This document shows positions 16,382 through 24,775 of a stretch of DNA of 64,000 nt, one piece after another. A program made the position numbers and the translations under genes. Every line of letters starts with the position of its first letter. Within the stretch, counting starts at the first letter, position 1. The notes under the pieces are model-generated. The model worked only from the letters and a program-made list of their open reading frames with translations. It searched no databases and was not told the origin of the DNA. The stretch is from Lachnospiraceae bacterium (GTDB lineage: Bacteria > Bacillota > Clostridia > Lachnospirales > Lachnospiraceae): assembly GCA_016294075.1 (NCBI GenBank), contig JAEDCQ010000004.1, forward strand, positions 1 through 64,000, given 5' to 3'.

Positions 16382-18469
16382 TCAAATGGTGAAAGAGCAT
16401 TCATCCAACGGCCGATTGAGTTCTTCGCAGCCGGTAACAACAAATCTTCCCTCTCTGATGACAGGCATTTCTTCCCCGTTTTCACAGACTCCTGTCAGCT
16501 CTCCGATTTCATCATATGGAATTGTAATATCCGTATGGCAGTTAAAATAAGCCTTTGACATATCCTCACTGCGTTTTGCGGAGATTTCGTTTTCCCTTGC
16601 AACAATCCGCTTTCCGTCTGCATTATAGGTCAGCATATCTTCTTCATGTGAATAACAGGTATCTCCTACAGCAAAATGAGGTCCCGTTTTTTCCGCAATC
16701 AATATCGGAAGAACATTGCCGATTTTGTATTTTCTTGCCGTGTAATAGGCTGACGTATTTGTCCCGATTGCAAATTCTCCCATCGGCAGCGTATCATGCT
16801 GATGCAGGATATGATCCTTAATATAACGCTTTCCCTGCTCCGTATCTTTAAAATTAGAACAACTGTAATCCGTTACCATTCCGTCGTTAAACGTAAGCAT
16901 CAGATTCTCAAATTTCAGGCCGTTTAAAAAGACCTCGGATACATGAAGAATACCGTTTGTTCCCTTTAATACCGGAGATGTAAAAATCTCGCCGACCGGA
17001 ATATTGACATCCGCAACACAATTTTCAAAAACGGTTTCTTTATCCGGATTTTCTAATTTCCATAAATTAACCGAAAGGTCAGTTTTATTGGCTCCCATCC
17101 CTTTTATCCTAACATAAGAAGCCGTATCCAGAAGATCTATCATTTTCTGCTGCATATCACGATACAGTTCATAATTTAATGTGTTGATTTGAATCGTTTC
17201 CGTAAAGATATCTTCAAACTGCTCTCCGATTGCAGGCGTGGGAAAAGCAATAATCGTAAAGCTGCGCTCCTCTCCTTTTACATATCGGTTTAAGAGCACG
17301 CCTGCCTTTGAAGCATATTCAACACTCAGCCTGCGCTCTTCCTTTCCCAAACGATAGGCTTCTTCTTTTTCAATTGGAGAAAAAGGTCTCTCTCCAAATT
17401 CTTCTATTACTGCCGGGCCGCCGAAAACTGCCGTTTCCGATTTGTATTTATCCAATGCTGTCTTATAGCATTCCAGCTTTCTTGAAAAAAATCTGCTTGA
17501 AAAATATAAAACCTTATCAAATTCATGGTCACATTCAAACTGCTTATTCGGCTGTGTCGAATAAAAACCGACTTTTTGAACATTTCTACCGAGGAAAAAG
17601 CTTGGCTGACTGCGGTTAATAATCGTATCAAGTCCCATTTTACTAAAGTTTTTAACCGCTTCCCGTACTACCCGTTCAAAGCCGATAAAATAACGAATGT
17701 TGACGGTTTTCTTAATTGAAATATCTTTTCCGGTTGCAATGAAGCCTTTGCGGTATCCTTCCGTAAAGGTATCTGCCATCAGTCTGATTGTTTCTGCCGG
17801 AAGCGAATTTACAAACTCTGCCATCCTGCATTCGTTGTCACTGATATATTCGCCGTAATCATATAGATAATCAAGTGTATTAAGATCCGCTTTTTTTACT
17901 ATTTGTCTTGCAAAATCCTGTTTTGTCGTAAAAGAAGAAACCACTGCCTCTTCCATAAATTCTTCTTGATAATCAAAGACAAAGGAAGCATATATCTCCT
18001 TTAATTCATTCAAAACCGGCTGCCCCTTTTCCTGCTTTGCGATGATAAAAACACCGTATATCTCCAAAAAGAGTTCCATACGTATTAACATACAGAAAAC
18101 ATTTTTTTCATATGCATACGCAACCAGGCTGCGCAGTTCGGCACACAGGGCAGATAAAAATGCACCGTATGTTTCTCCCAGCACTTTTACCGAATATGCA
18201 GGATTGCAATAACTGTTCTCATAATTTCCTTCCAATAATTCTTCATATAAAGAATGATTTAAAGCCTTCTTCGCCGAAAGATCCATTGAGAAAAGTGCGC
18301 CGTTTTCTGCCTGCTTTAACAGTTCATCCATTCTCATCAGAAAAAATGCTGTTTTCTTGAAATAATCCGAAAATTCAGGTGCAATCTCCGTTTCCTCTGC
18401 AATTTCTCTTATCCGTTCCACAACAAGTATATATCTTTCCTTTATAAATCCCTCATTCTGTCCCGTCAT
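16382..18469 (-). CDS. M29-like aminopeptidase with a long N-terminal extension
   Basis: The C-terminal third of this 695-residue protein carries the metal-ligand segments of M29 aminopeptidases: VNIPVGEIFTSPV (Glu), LPMGEFAIGTNT (Glu), GPHFAVGDTCYSHEED (His residues) and NCHTDI (His/Asp). M29 enzymes are usually about 400 residues. Here roughly 300 residues of helical sequence of unknown role precede the catalytic region. Start 18469 makes an ATGA overlap with the upstream small membrane protein, and GGAG lies ten bases upstream. Likely a cytosolic dinuclear-metal peptidase. The extension may confer oligomerisation or a different substrate, which I cannot determine. Confidence 0.8.
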   Translation of the reverse strand: MTGQNEGFIKERYILVVERIREIAEETEIAPEFSDYFKKTAFFLMRMDELLKQAENGALFSMDLSAKKALNHSLYEELLEGNYENSYCNPAYSVKVLGETYGAFLSALCAELRSLVAYAYEKNVFCMLIRMELFLEIYGVFIIAKQEKGQPVLNELKEIYASFVFDYQEEFMEEAVVSSFTTKQDFARQIVKKADLNTLDYLYDYGEYISDNECRMAEFVNSLPAETIRLMADTFTEGYRKGFIATGKDISIKKTVNIRYFIGFERVVREAVKNFSKMGLDTIINRSQPSFFLGRNVQKVGFYSTQPNKQFECDHEFDKVLYFSSRFFSRKLECYKTALDKYKSETAVFGGPAVIEEFGERPFSPIEKEEAYRLGKEERRLSVEYASKAGVLLNRYVKGEERSFTIIAFPTPAIGEQFEDIFTETIQINTLNYELYRDMQQKMIDLLDTASYVRIKGMGANKTDLSVNLWKLENPDKETVFENCVADVNIPVGEIFTSPVLKGTNGILHVSEVFLNGLKFENLMLTFNDGMVTDYSCSNFKDTEQGKRYIKDHILHQHDTLPMGEFAIGTNTSAYYTARKYKIGNVLPILIAEKTGPHFAVGDTCYSHEEDMLTYNADGKRIVARENEISAKRSEDMSKAYFNCHTDITIPYDEIGELTGVCENGEEMPVIREGRFVVTGCEELNRPLDECSFTI

Positions 18470-18783
18470 ATTCCATACGCTCCTGCAAATAAAATAAAAC
18501 TGATTCCGCATAATGCAAGAATATTAAGCATTATTCCCAAATAAGAGAACAAATAAAACCGGTCAGGCTCCATTCTGGATAAAATACCCTGAATTAAACC
18601 GACAAAAGAAAAAATTGTAATTAAAAGCCCGGTCGAACCATATCGCTGCAGGGAAACACCATTATTTTGATATGTTAAAAAGAAAATACATACCAATGCA
18701 GCTATATCAAGCAGCCCCAATATAGTGGACATAATACTTTGAGGGGAATAGTCCTTGTTTGTAAATATATATTTACGGGACAT
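18466..18783 (-). CDS. Small membrane protein, three predicted helices
   Basis: The 105-residue protein has about three hydrophobic helices (residues 18-40, 50-68, 78-101) and a short charged N-terminus. I do not recognise a characterised family with confidence. Its stop overlaps the start of the M29-like peptidase by four bases (ATGA), so the two are translationally coupled. An AAGGAGG-type site precedes the ATG. A role beside a cytosolic peptidase suggests a transport or regulatory partner, but that is only context. Confidence 0.72.
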   Translation of the reverse strand: MSRKYIFTNKDYSPQSIMSTILGLLDIAALVCIFFLTYQNNGVSLQRYGSTGLLITIFSFVGLIQGILSRMEPDRFYLFSYLGIMLNILALCGISFILFAGAYGI

Positions 18784-18804
18784 ATATCTGCCTCCTTCCT
18801 TTAC

Positions 18805-18848
18805 TCCAAATGGGCATTCCCATTTTATCCATGGAAATGCCCATTTAT
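18805..18848 (-). other. Intergenic hairpin
   Basis: AATGGGCATT and AATGCCCATT form a 10-bp perfect stem around a loop of about 20 nt, directly between the 50-residue gene and the next gene's binding site. There is no T run on the minus strand, so it is more likely an mRNA stability or processing element than a terminator. Confidence 0.5.
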
Positions 18849-18849
18849 T

Positions 18850-19002
18850 TTAATACAAAATTTTGGATTTGCCGGCTAACAGCTTTGCACCGCTGATAAT
18901 TAATAACGTTCCTCCGGCCACACCAACTACAATTCCGACAATCCCAAGTGCAATATTCCATGCTCCCGTTCCGTTCATAACCTTATATACTCTCTCTTCC
19001 AT
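18850..19002 (-). CDS. 50-residue single-span membrane protein
   Basis: A short frame begins with ATG at 19002 preceded by AAAGGAG with 7-nt spacing, and encodes 50 residues: a charged N-terminus (MEERVYKVMNGTG), a Gly/Val-rich hydrophobic segment (residues 15-37) and a basic tail (KLLAGKSKILY). It lies 23 bp downstream of pyrE and upstream of the three-helix membrane protein. The strong binding site, membrane-like composition and tight fit between neighbours support a real gene. Function unknown. Confidence 0.7.
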   Translation of the reverse strand: MEERVYKVMNGTGAWNIALGIVGIVVGVAGGTLLIISGAKLLAGKSKILY

Positions 19003-19025
19003 TCAAAAAGCTCCTTTACCTGTAT

Positions 19026-19703
19026 TTATTCTCTTGCGCCATATTCTTCATAATATGCATCAATTTTTGCCTTCATTTCATCATCAATCCATACGGCTCC
19101 GTCGATTTCTTTATTATAGAGGCATTCAACAACCTCTTCCATCGTCACAATCGCATTTGTTTCAAATCCATATAAATCTTTAATCTCATCCAAGGCACAT
19201 TTGTCGCCCTTTCCCTTTTCCTGACGGTTTAAGGAAACCATCAGACCGACAATCGTTACATCTGCCTGTGCTCTGACAATCGGAATTGTTTCCTCCATAG
19301 ATTTACCGCTTGTTGTAACATCTTCAATAACCACAACTCTGTCACCGTCCTTTAAAGGACTTCCAAGCAGAATACCCGTATCACCGTGATCTTTTACTTC
19401 TTTTCTGTTAGAGCAGTAACGAATCTCTTTTCCGTATAATTTACTGTAAGCAATCGTTGTTGCTACCGATAATGGAATGCCTTTGTAAGCAGGTCCGAAT
19501 AATACGTCAAAATCATCTCCGTAACAATCATGTATTGCTTTTGCATAATATTCTCCGAGTTTCATAAGCTGTGTACCTGTTACGTACAAGCCTGCATTCA
19601 TAAAAAACGGAGATTTTCTACCGCTCTTTAATGTAAAATCACCAAATTTTAATACCTTACTGTCGATCATGAACTGTATAAATTCGCTCTTATAAGCTTC
19701 CAT
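19026..19703 (-). CDS. pyrE: Orotate phosphoribosyltransferase
   Basis: PyrE joins orotate and PRPP to give OMP. The 225-residue protein shows FTLKSGRKSPFFMNAG, the substrate segment GPAYKGIPL, and the PRPP-binding loop VVVIEDVTTSGKS. It lies 81 bp downstream of pyrF on the same strand, so the last two steps of pyrimidine synthesis are encoded together. Length normal. Confidence 0.97.
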   Translation of the reverse strand: MEAYKSEFIQFMIDSKVLKFGDFTLKSGRKSPFFMNAGLYVTGTQLMKLGEYYAKAIHDCYGDDFDVLFGPAYKGIPLSVATTIAYSKLYGKEIRYCSNRKEVKDHGDTGILLGSPLKDGDRVVVIEDVTTSGKSMEETIPIVRAQADVTIVGLMVSLNRQEKGKGDKCALDEIKDLYGFETNAIVTMEEVVECLYNKEIDGAVWIDDEMKAKIDAYYEEYGARE

Positions 19704-19784
19704 CTCTGCCTCTCATTCTGCCACAAACGGCACACTGTTTTTATTTTATAATTGTGTTTTTTATTTCTGATGTATGACGGTATA

Positions 19785-20711
19785 TTATCTTGCGGATAAA
19801 GCGGTCGCAATATCCTCTTTCATATCCAATACAGCCTGTCTTGATGCATCCGCAAAATTCAACGAACCAAAGGATGCATACGCTTCCTGTTGATATGCCG
19901 CAATAATTCCTCTGGAAGAATTGATGATTGCGCCGAGTCCGTCTTCATTAAAGAAGTGTGCAAGGTCTTTTCCTTTTCCGCCCTGTGCACCATACCCCGG
20001 TACTAAAATGTAACTCTTTGGCATTACTTTCCTCATAATTTTACCAATTTCCGGATATGTAGCACCAACTACAGCTCCAATATAACTGTAATCATCGCCC
20101 ATGCAGTCTTCTCCCCACTGTGCCACCTTTTCTCCTACCATCTGATATAAAGTTTTTTCTCCAATCATTTGGTCCTGAAATTCACCGCTGCTTGGATTGG
20201 ATGTTTTTACAAGAATAAACAATCCCTTTTTTTCTTCTTTACAAATTTTTATAAAAGGATTTACTCCGTCAGAGCCAAGATACGGATTCACGGTAACAAA
20301 ATCTTCATCAAAGCCATAGCAGGATGTATTCCCTATTTTTACTTTACCAAGATGTCCGACTGCATATGCTTCGGATGTAGAACCGATATCACCACGTTTG
20401 ATATCTCCAATCACTACAAGACCTTTTTTCTTACAATAATCCACTGTACGCTTAAAAGCCGCAAGTCCGGGGATTCCAAACTGTTCATACATGGCAATCT
20501 GCGGCTTTACTGCCGGAATCAAATCATAAACCGCATCCACAATTGCTTTATTAAACTGCCAGACCGCCTCTCCGGCTGCTTCCAATGTCTCACCATATTC
20601 TTCAATTGCTGATTTTATTATATGCTCGGGTATCATTTTCAGCGTAGGGTCAAGACCAACTACAATAGGTGCTTCTGTTTTTTTTATCTGTGTAATTAAT
20701 TTGTTAATCAT
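19785..20711 (-). CDS. pyrF: Orotidine 5'-phosphate decarboxylase, type 2
   Basis: PyrF decarboxylates OMP to UMP. The 308-residue protein is the longer type-2 form, with VGLDPTLKMIP, the catalytic VIGDIKRGDIGST and the phosphate-binding YILVPGYGAQGG. Start 20711 has AAGGAG six bases upstream; the ATG at 20735 overlaps the stop of the upstream TPR lipoprotein gene. Together with pyrE it forms the end of the pyrimidine pathway. Confidence 0.97.
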   Translation of the reverse strand: MINKLITQIKKTEAPIVVGLDPTLKMIPEHIIKSAIEEYGETLEAAGEAVWQFNKAIVDAVYDLIPAVKPQIAMYEQFGIPGLAAFKRTVDYCKKKGLVVIGDIKRGDIGSTSEAYAVGHLGKVKIGNTSCYGFDEDFVTVNPYLGSDGVNPFIKICKEEKKGLFILVKTSNPSSGEFQDQMIGEKTLYQMVGEKVAQWGEDCMGDDYSYIGAVVGATYPEIGKIMRKVMPKSYILVPGYGAQGGKGKDLAHFFNEDGLGAIINSSRGIIAAYQQEAYASFGSLNFADASRQAVLDMKEDIATALSAR

Positions 20712-20734
20712 GTCAGTCTCCTTTATATTTTGCA

Positions 20735-21790
20735 TTATCTTGTCTTTAAAAATTCGTATTCACGCAATGCTTTTTCATCATCAGGGTATTTTTTCAGATA
20801 TGCCTCCATCAAAACCGCAGCCTGTTTGAAATCTCCGGTATATTCATATGCAACAATCTGATTAAATTCCAAAACACGCTCCATTCCGCTGTTTTCCACG
20901 TTTACTGCACTTCTAAAGGCAGACAGGGCTTCCTCATATTCACCGGATTTCAGCTTGCATAGTCCAAGTTGATTAAATATTTCGGCAGCCTCCGGATATT
21001 CATCAAGATAATTCTTATATACACTGGTGGCATAATTGTAATCACCAAGCTGTTCATATGACTTACCAAGCAGAAGAATAATCTGTTCCGAATCATTCGA
21101 CTTTGCTCTTTCCAATGCTGATTTGGCGTTTTCAAAGTCGCCCATATAATAATAGATTCGCCCTTTATCATAATCCGAAAGCTTCTTTTCATTTTCTGCA
21201 AGAAATTCCTGCAGATACCGCAGTCCTTCTTCTTCATGCCCCTCCTGTGACAGAAGTCCGGCAATCTCTATCCGCAAATCATATCCATCTTTATCCAGTT
21301 CTACGGTTGTGTTAAAATCATTAAGTGCTTTTTCATATTCCCCGTTAAGCAGGTACAGTCTTCCGCGTAAAAAGTGCGCGTTTACTTCATTTGGCTCCAA
21401 TGCCAGAATATCGGAATATACACCGACAGCCTGTTGATTGTCTCCCATTTTTTCATAGGCATCGGCAAGATAATAATTTAAATCATAATCTATTGTACTG
21501 ACAAAAAGACTGCTGTACGAGAGTGCTTCAAGGTAACATTTGGCCGCCTCCTCATAACGTGCAAGACCGGCAAGAGCGATTCCTCTTGCTCTTACTATCT
21601 GCTGCTTATCCTCTCCGTTTTCAAAGGCTTCGTCCAATGTGGCAAGTGCTTCTTCATATTCAAAATTCTCTATCTGTGTAACGGCAGCAGTCAGCTTATC
21701 CTCAGTTCCTTTTAAACCGCAGCCGGAAAGGCACATGCATGCCGTACACAATATGATATATTGTATGATTCTTTCTTTCGTTTTTTTCAT
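20735..21790 (-). CDS. Tetratricopeptide-repeat lipoprotein
   Basis: The 351-residue protein begins with a lipoprotein signal (basic start, hydrophobic core, lipobox LSGC, Cys at about 24). The rest is eight or nine TPR units, for example YLADAYEKMGDNQQAVGVYSD and HFLRGRLYLLNGEYEKALND. It should be anchored on the outer face of the membrane and act as a protein-protein scaffold. It lies 11 bp after the diguanylate cyclase gene and just before pyrF on the same strand. Partner unknown. Confidence 0.88.
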   Translation of the reverse strand: MKKTKERIIQYIILCTACMCLSGCGLKGTEDKLTAAVTQIENFEYEEALATLDEAFENGEDKQQIVRARGIALAGLARYEEAAKCYLEALSYSSLFVSTIDYDLNYYLADAYEKMGDNQQAVGVYSDILALEPNEVNAHFLRGRLYLLNGEYEKALNDFNTTVELDKDGYDLRIEIAGLLSQEGHEEEGLRYLQEFLAENEKKLSDYDKGRIYYYMGDFENAKSALERAKSNDSEQIILLLGKSYEQLGDYNYATSVYKNYLDEYPEAAEIFNQLGLCKLKSGEYEEALSAFRSAVNVENSGMERVLEFNQIVAYEYTGDFKQAAVLMEAYLKKYPDDEKALREYEFLKTR

Positions 21791-21801
21791 TCATAAATCC
21801 T

Positions 21802-24135
21802 TTACAGCATTTTTTTTACACTCAGACGCCGAATTTTTTTTGCTTCATACAGCATCTTATCACTGTCTGAAAAAATCACTTTAAAATCAACATCTTTGCC
21901 GCAATTAAATATCGTGTATCCTGCTGATAACTCCACGTAGAATTCTTTTTTACTCTTTCGATTAAAATCTGCACATGCCTTACGCAGACTATTAATATAG
22001 ATGTCCCCGCTCAAATCGGATTCATAAGGCAGTAATGCCGCAAACTCATCTCCACCGATTCGCGCAATTAATACATCTTCTCCAAAGGCAGCCAAAAGAA
22101 TGCGTGCCGCCGACTGGATTGCAAAATCACCTGCTACATGCCCAAAACAGTCATTAATTTCCTTTAGATGATCCAAGTCTGCAATTAAAAGTATCCCTCT
22201 CCCGTTCGCATCCTTATGGATATATTCCATTGTTTTTTCCAAAAATCCGCGGCGGTTCAGCACACCTGTCATTCCATCATATTTTGAAATAAATCCTAGT
22301 ATTTTATTTTTCTCGTTAACTTCCTCTACCAGGCTTTCCAATTGCGTCTGCATTTGCATTTGATGACGGTACATGTTAAAGAAACTGAGTGAACCGGATA
22401 TCTGCATGCTCACCAAATGCATCAAAAGCATATCCGACGGTTCGATTTCCACAAGGAAAAATCCATATTGCTCCATTCCCTGGAACAAATTGAATCCGGT
22501 AAGAATACGTTCTCTCCCATCTTCAAAATAGGATATCATGCCACTGCCCTTTTTGATAACAGGACGATTCTTTGGCTCATAAGTTACACTTTTTTCTCCT
22601 TCAAAATAAGAGACTAGCTTCATCTCCTTTGGACAATCCCATTTATCTCCATAACAGTGCTTCCTTGGTTCGTCTAAAATATACAGATAGGCACTTTTCG
22701 CATGAAGCACCTTTAATATTTTCATGGGTGCTTCAAAAAATGCCTTTTCATCATGCATGTTGCTCAGCATATCTCTTGAAATCAACGGAATAAACATTGT
22801 ATCCTGCTCATAACGTGCTTCTTCCTCATCATGCTTTTTTAAAAGCGAGGCTTGAATACATTTGGAAATTATTCCCAATAATTCCAGTAGGACATCTGCT
22901 CTGTCCTTATATTTATCCAAAGATGAAAGATGCTCAATATACGCACTGATTCCCTCCAGCAATATTGCGCCCGAGATATATTCCCCGCATTCTCCCGTCA
23001 TCATCTCATTAATGCAAGCCATCAATTCTTTTTTATCTATCTGATATGTATCCGGAGCTTCATAAATATCACGGTTTAAATCAAGAAGCTTTGTAAGATG
23101 CTCTTTAAACAATTCTCTTTTATCCTGACTTGAATTAGAGACCATTAATTTTTTACTTAAGTAATCTGCTACCTCTGTAAAATAACCATCCGGAATTTTA
23201 TGATTATAATCACCCATTTTAGGAAAATCATATGCAGACATCATCGTACATCCGCATGATGCACGGATTTTGACTTTAGCGGGCACCACATAATCGGAGG
23301 GTTCTTCCCCGTTACACAGACTGATGATTCTCCTTACACAGATATACCCCATATCCAACTCATTCTGTAAAACAGTGGTAAGCGGCGGCGTCATACTCTC
23401 TGCCATATTCCAATCATCATAACCGGTAACCGCAATATCCTTTCCAACTATAATATTGCGTGCAGCACATTCACGATATACGGTCTCTGCCATAACATCA
23501 TTGGCACATACGAAGGCATCTGCATGAGGATATTTATCCAAAAGTGTTCTTATCTGTTTATTACAGCACTGGGAAAAATCACCTTCTGCCAGATGATCCT
23601 CATCAAACGGAATATTGTATTTTTCAAGTGCATCCCGAAATGCCGACAGTCTTTCTTCCGAATCCGTATTATCCTTTGGACCGGATAAGAAAAGAAATTC
23701 CCTGCAACCGTGTACCGTAATTAAATGCTCAACAATCTGAAACATTCCATTATAATTATCCGATATAACCGAGCCGCCTATCCTGTTTTCATCTCTGTCC
23801 TCCAGAAGGACGAAAGGGATTCCTTCAAAACGTTTTAAAAACTTCTTCTTATTTTTATCTTCCAGAAAAATGCCCAACGACCCATACGCTATAATCAGAC
23901 CATCCACATCTGCAAGATTAGCATAATCATACACAACATTATGTTGGAAGTCATGACGTCTTTCCATATCATTACCAAAATATTCATGATAATAATTTGC
24001 CATATGTACGCCAAGAAAGAAGATGACATTTACATTCATCTTCTTAGCTGCATCATAAACGCCCCGCATAAAAGTCCTTGTATGCGGAGAATTTGCATTC
24101 CCTATTATAACTCCAATCGTATAACGTTTATTCAT
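21802..24135 (-). CDS. Diguanylate cyclase with a cytosolic LacI-like ligand-sensing domain
   Basis: The 777-residue protein begins directly with a Peripla_BP/LacI effector-domain fold (residues 1-300; VIIGNANSPHTRTFMRGVYDAA, DGLIIAYGS, DAFVCANDVMAE, VTGYDDW) and has neither a signal peptide nor the LacI helix-turn-helix. A helical and GAF-like middle follows. The C-terminus is a GGDEF domain with DGMTGVLNRRGF and intact GGDEF at 694-698. No RxxD inhibitory site is visible in its usual place. It should make c-di-GMP in response to a small intracellular ligand, probably a sugar. It is followed by the TPR lipoprotein gene after 11 bp. Confidence 0.88.
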   Translation of the reverse strand: MNKRYTIGVIIGNANSPHTRTFMRGVYDAAKKMNVNVIFFLGVHMANYYHEYFGNDMERRHDFQHNVVYDYANLADVDGLIIAYGSLGIFLEDKNKKKFLKRFEGIPFVLLEDRDENRIGGSVISDNYNGMFQIVEHLITVHGCREFLFLSGPKDNTDSEERLSAFRDALEKYNIPFDEDHLAEGDFSQCCNKQIRTLLDKYPHADAFVCANDVMAETVYRECAARNIIVGKDIAVTGYDDWNMAESMTPPLTTVLQNELDMGYICVRRIISLCNGEEPSDYVVPAKVKIRASCGCTMMSAYDFPKMGDYNHKIPDGYFTEVADYLSKKLMVSNSSQDKRELFKEHLTKLLDLNRDIYEAPDTYQIDKKELMACINEMMTGECGEYISGAILLEGISAYIEHLSSLDKYKDRADVLLELLGIISKCIQASLLKKHDEEEARYEQDTMFIPLISRDMLSNMHDEKAFFEAPMKILKVLHAKSAYLYILDEPRKHCYGDKWDCPKEMKLVSYFEGEKSVTYEPKNRPVIKKGSGMISYFEDGRERILTGFNLFQGMEQYGFFLVEIEPSDMLLMHLVSMQISGSLSFFNMYRHQMQMQTQLESLVEEVNEKNKILGFISKYDGMTGVLNRRGFLEKTMEYIHKDANGRGILLIADLDHLKEINDCFGHVAGDFAIQSAARILLAAFGEDVLIARIGGDEFAALLPYESDLSGDIYINSLRKACADFNRKSKKEFYVELSAGYTIFNCGKDVDFKVIFSDSDKMLYEAKKIRRLSVKKML

Positions 24136-24227
24136 AGCTTTTCTCTCTCAGGAAGCCGTTTTATTATTCTCTATTTTGCCATAGCATGAACAGAAAGTAA
24201 ATATTTTCTGTCAATAAAAACTATATC

Positions 24228-24749
24228 TCAGAATTCCAATTCTTTTATGACTCCCATCATACGGTATGAATTCATATCAATTACTCTTTGGTTGGATGAA
24301 CCTTTAAATTTTAAGGAAAGGCTCTTTTTTTCTTCCACAAAAGGACCGTCTACTAGTACATCAATATATGACAGCAATTCATCGGTTACTTCGGTATATT
24401 TTTTCCCTCCCGGAATCAAATCTTCATCTAAAATATATCCCGTATATGCCCAAATATCCTTGTCGCGGCATTCTCTTTTTACTCTTCTTACAAAATCAAT
24501 CAATCCTTCCTGGTTTTCCGGTTCAAAGGGGTCTCCGCCAAGCAGCGTCAATCCCTTTATATAGGAAGGTGCTAAAGATTGAATAATTGCATCCTCTGCC
24601 TGTCTGTCAAATAAATTTCCGTTTTTAAAATTCCATGTTTCAGGCTGAAAACATCCTCTGCAATGATTGCGGCAGCCGGACACAAAAAGAACTGTACGCA
24701 CTCCCAGACCATTTGCAATATCATTATATTTTATGGCTGAAAAATACAT
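24228..24749 (-). CDS. nrdG: Anaerobic ribonucleoside-triphosphate reductase activating protein
   Basis: NrdG is the radical-SAM enzyme that installs the glycyl radical on NrdD. The 173-residue protein has the cluster motif C-x3-C-x2-C (CRNHCRGC) followed by FQPETWNF, and GLTLLGGDPFEPEN, as in NrdG. It follows nrdD by 26 bp in the same operon and would share its control. Length is normal. Confidence 0.97.
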   Translation of the reverse strand: MYFSAIKYNDIANGLGVRTVLFVSGCRNHCRGCFQPETWNFKNGNLFDRQAEDAIIQSLAPSYIKGLTLLGGDPFEPENQEGLIDFVRRVKRECRDKDIWAYTGYILDEDLIPGGKKYTEVTDELLSYIDVLVDGPFVEEKKSLSLKFKGSSNQRVIDMNSYRMMGVIKELEF

Positions 24750-24775
24750 ACAGTTCTATTCCTTTCTTCAGAAGT

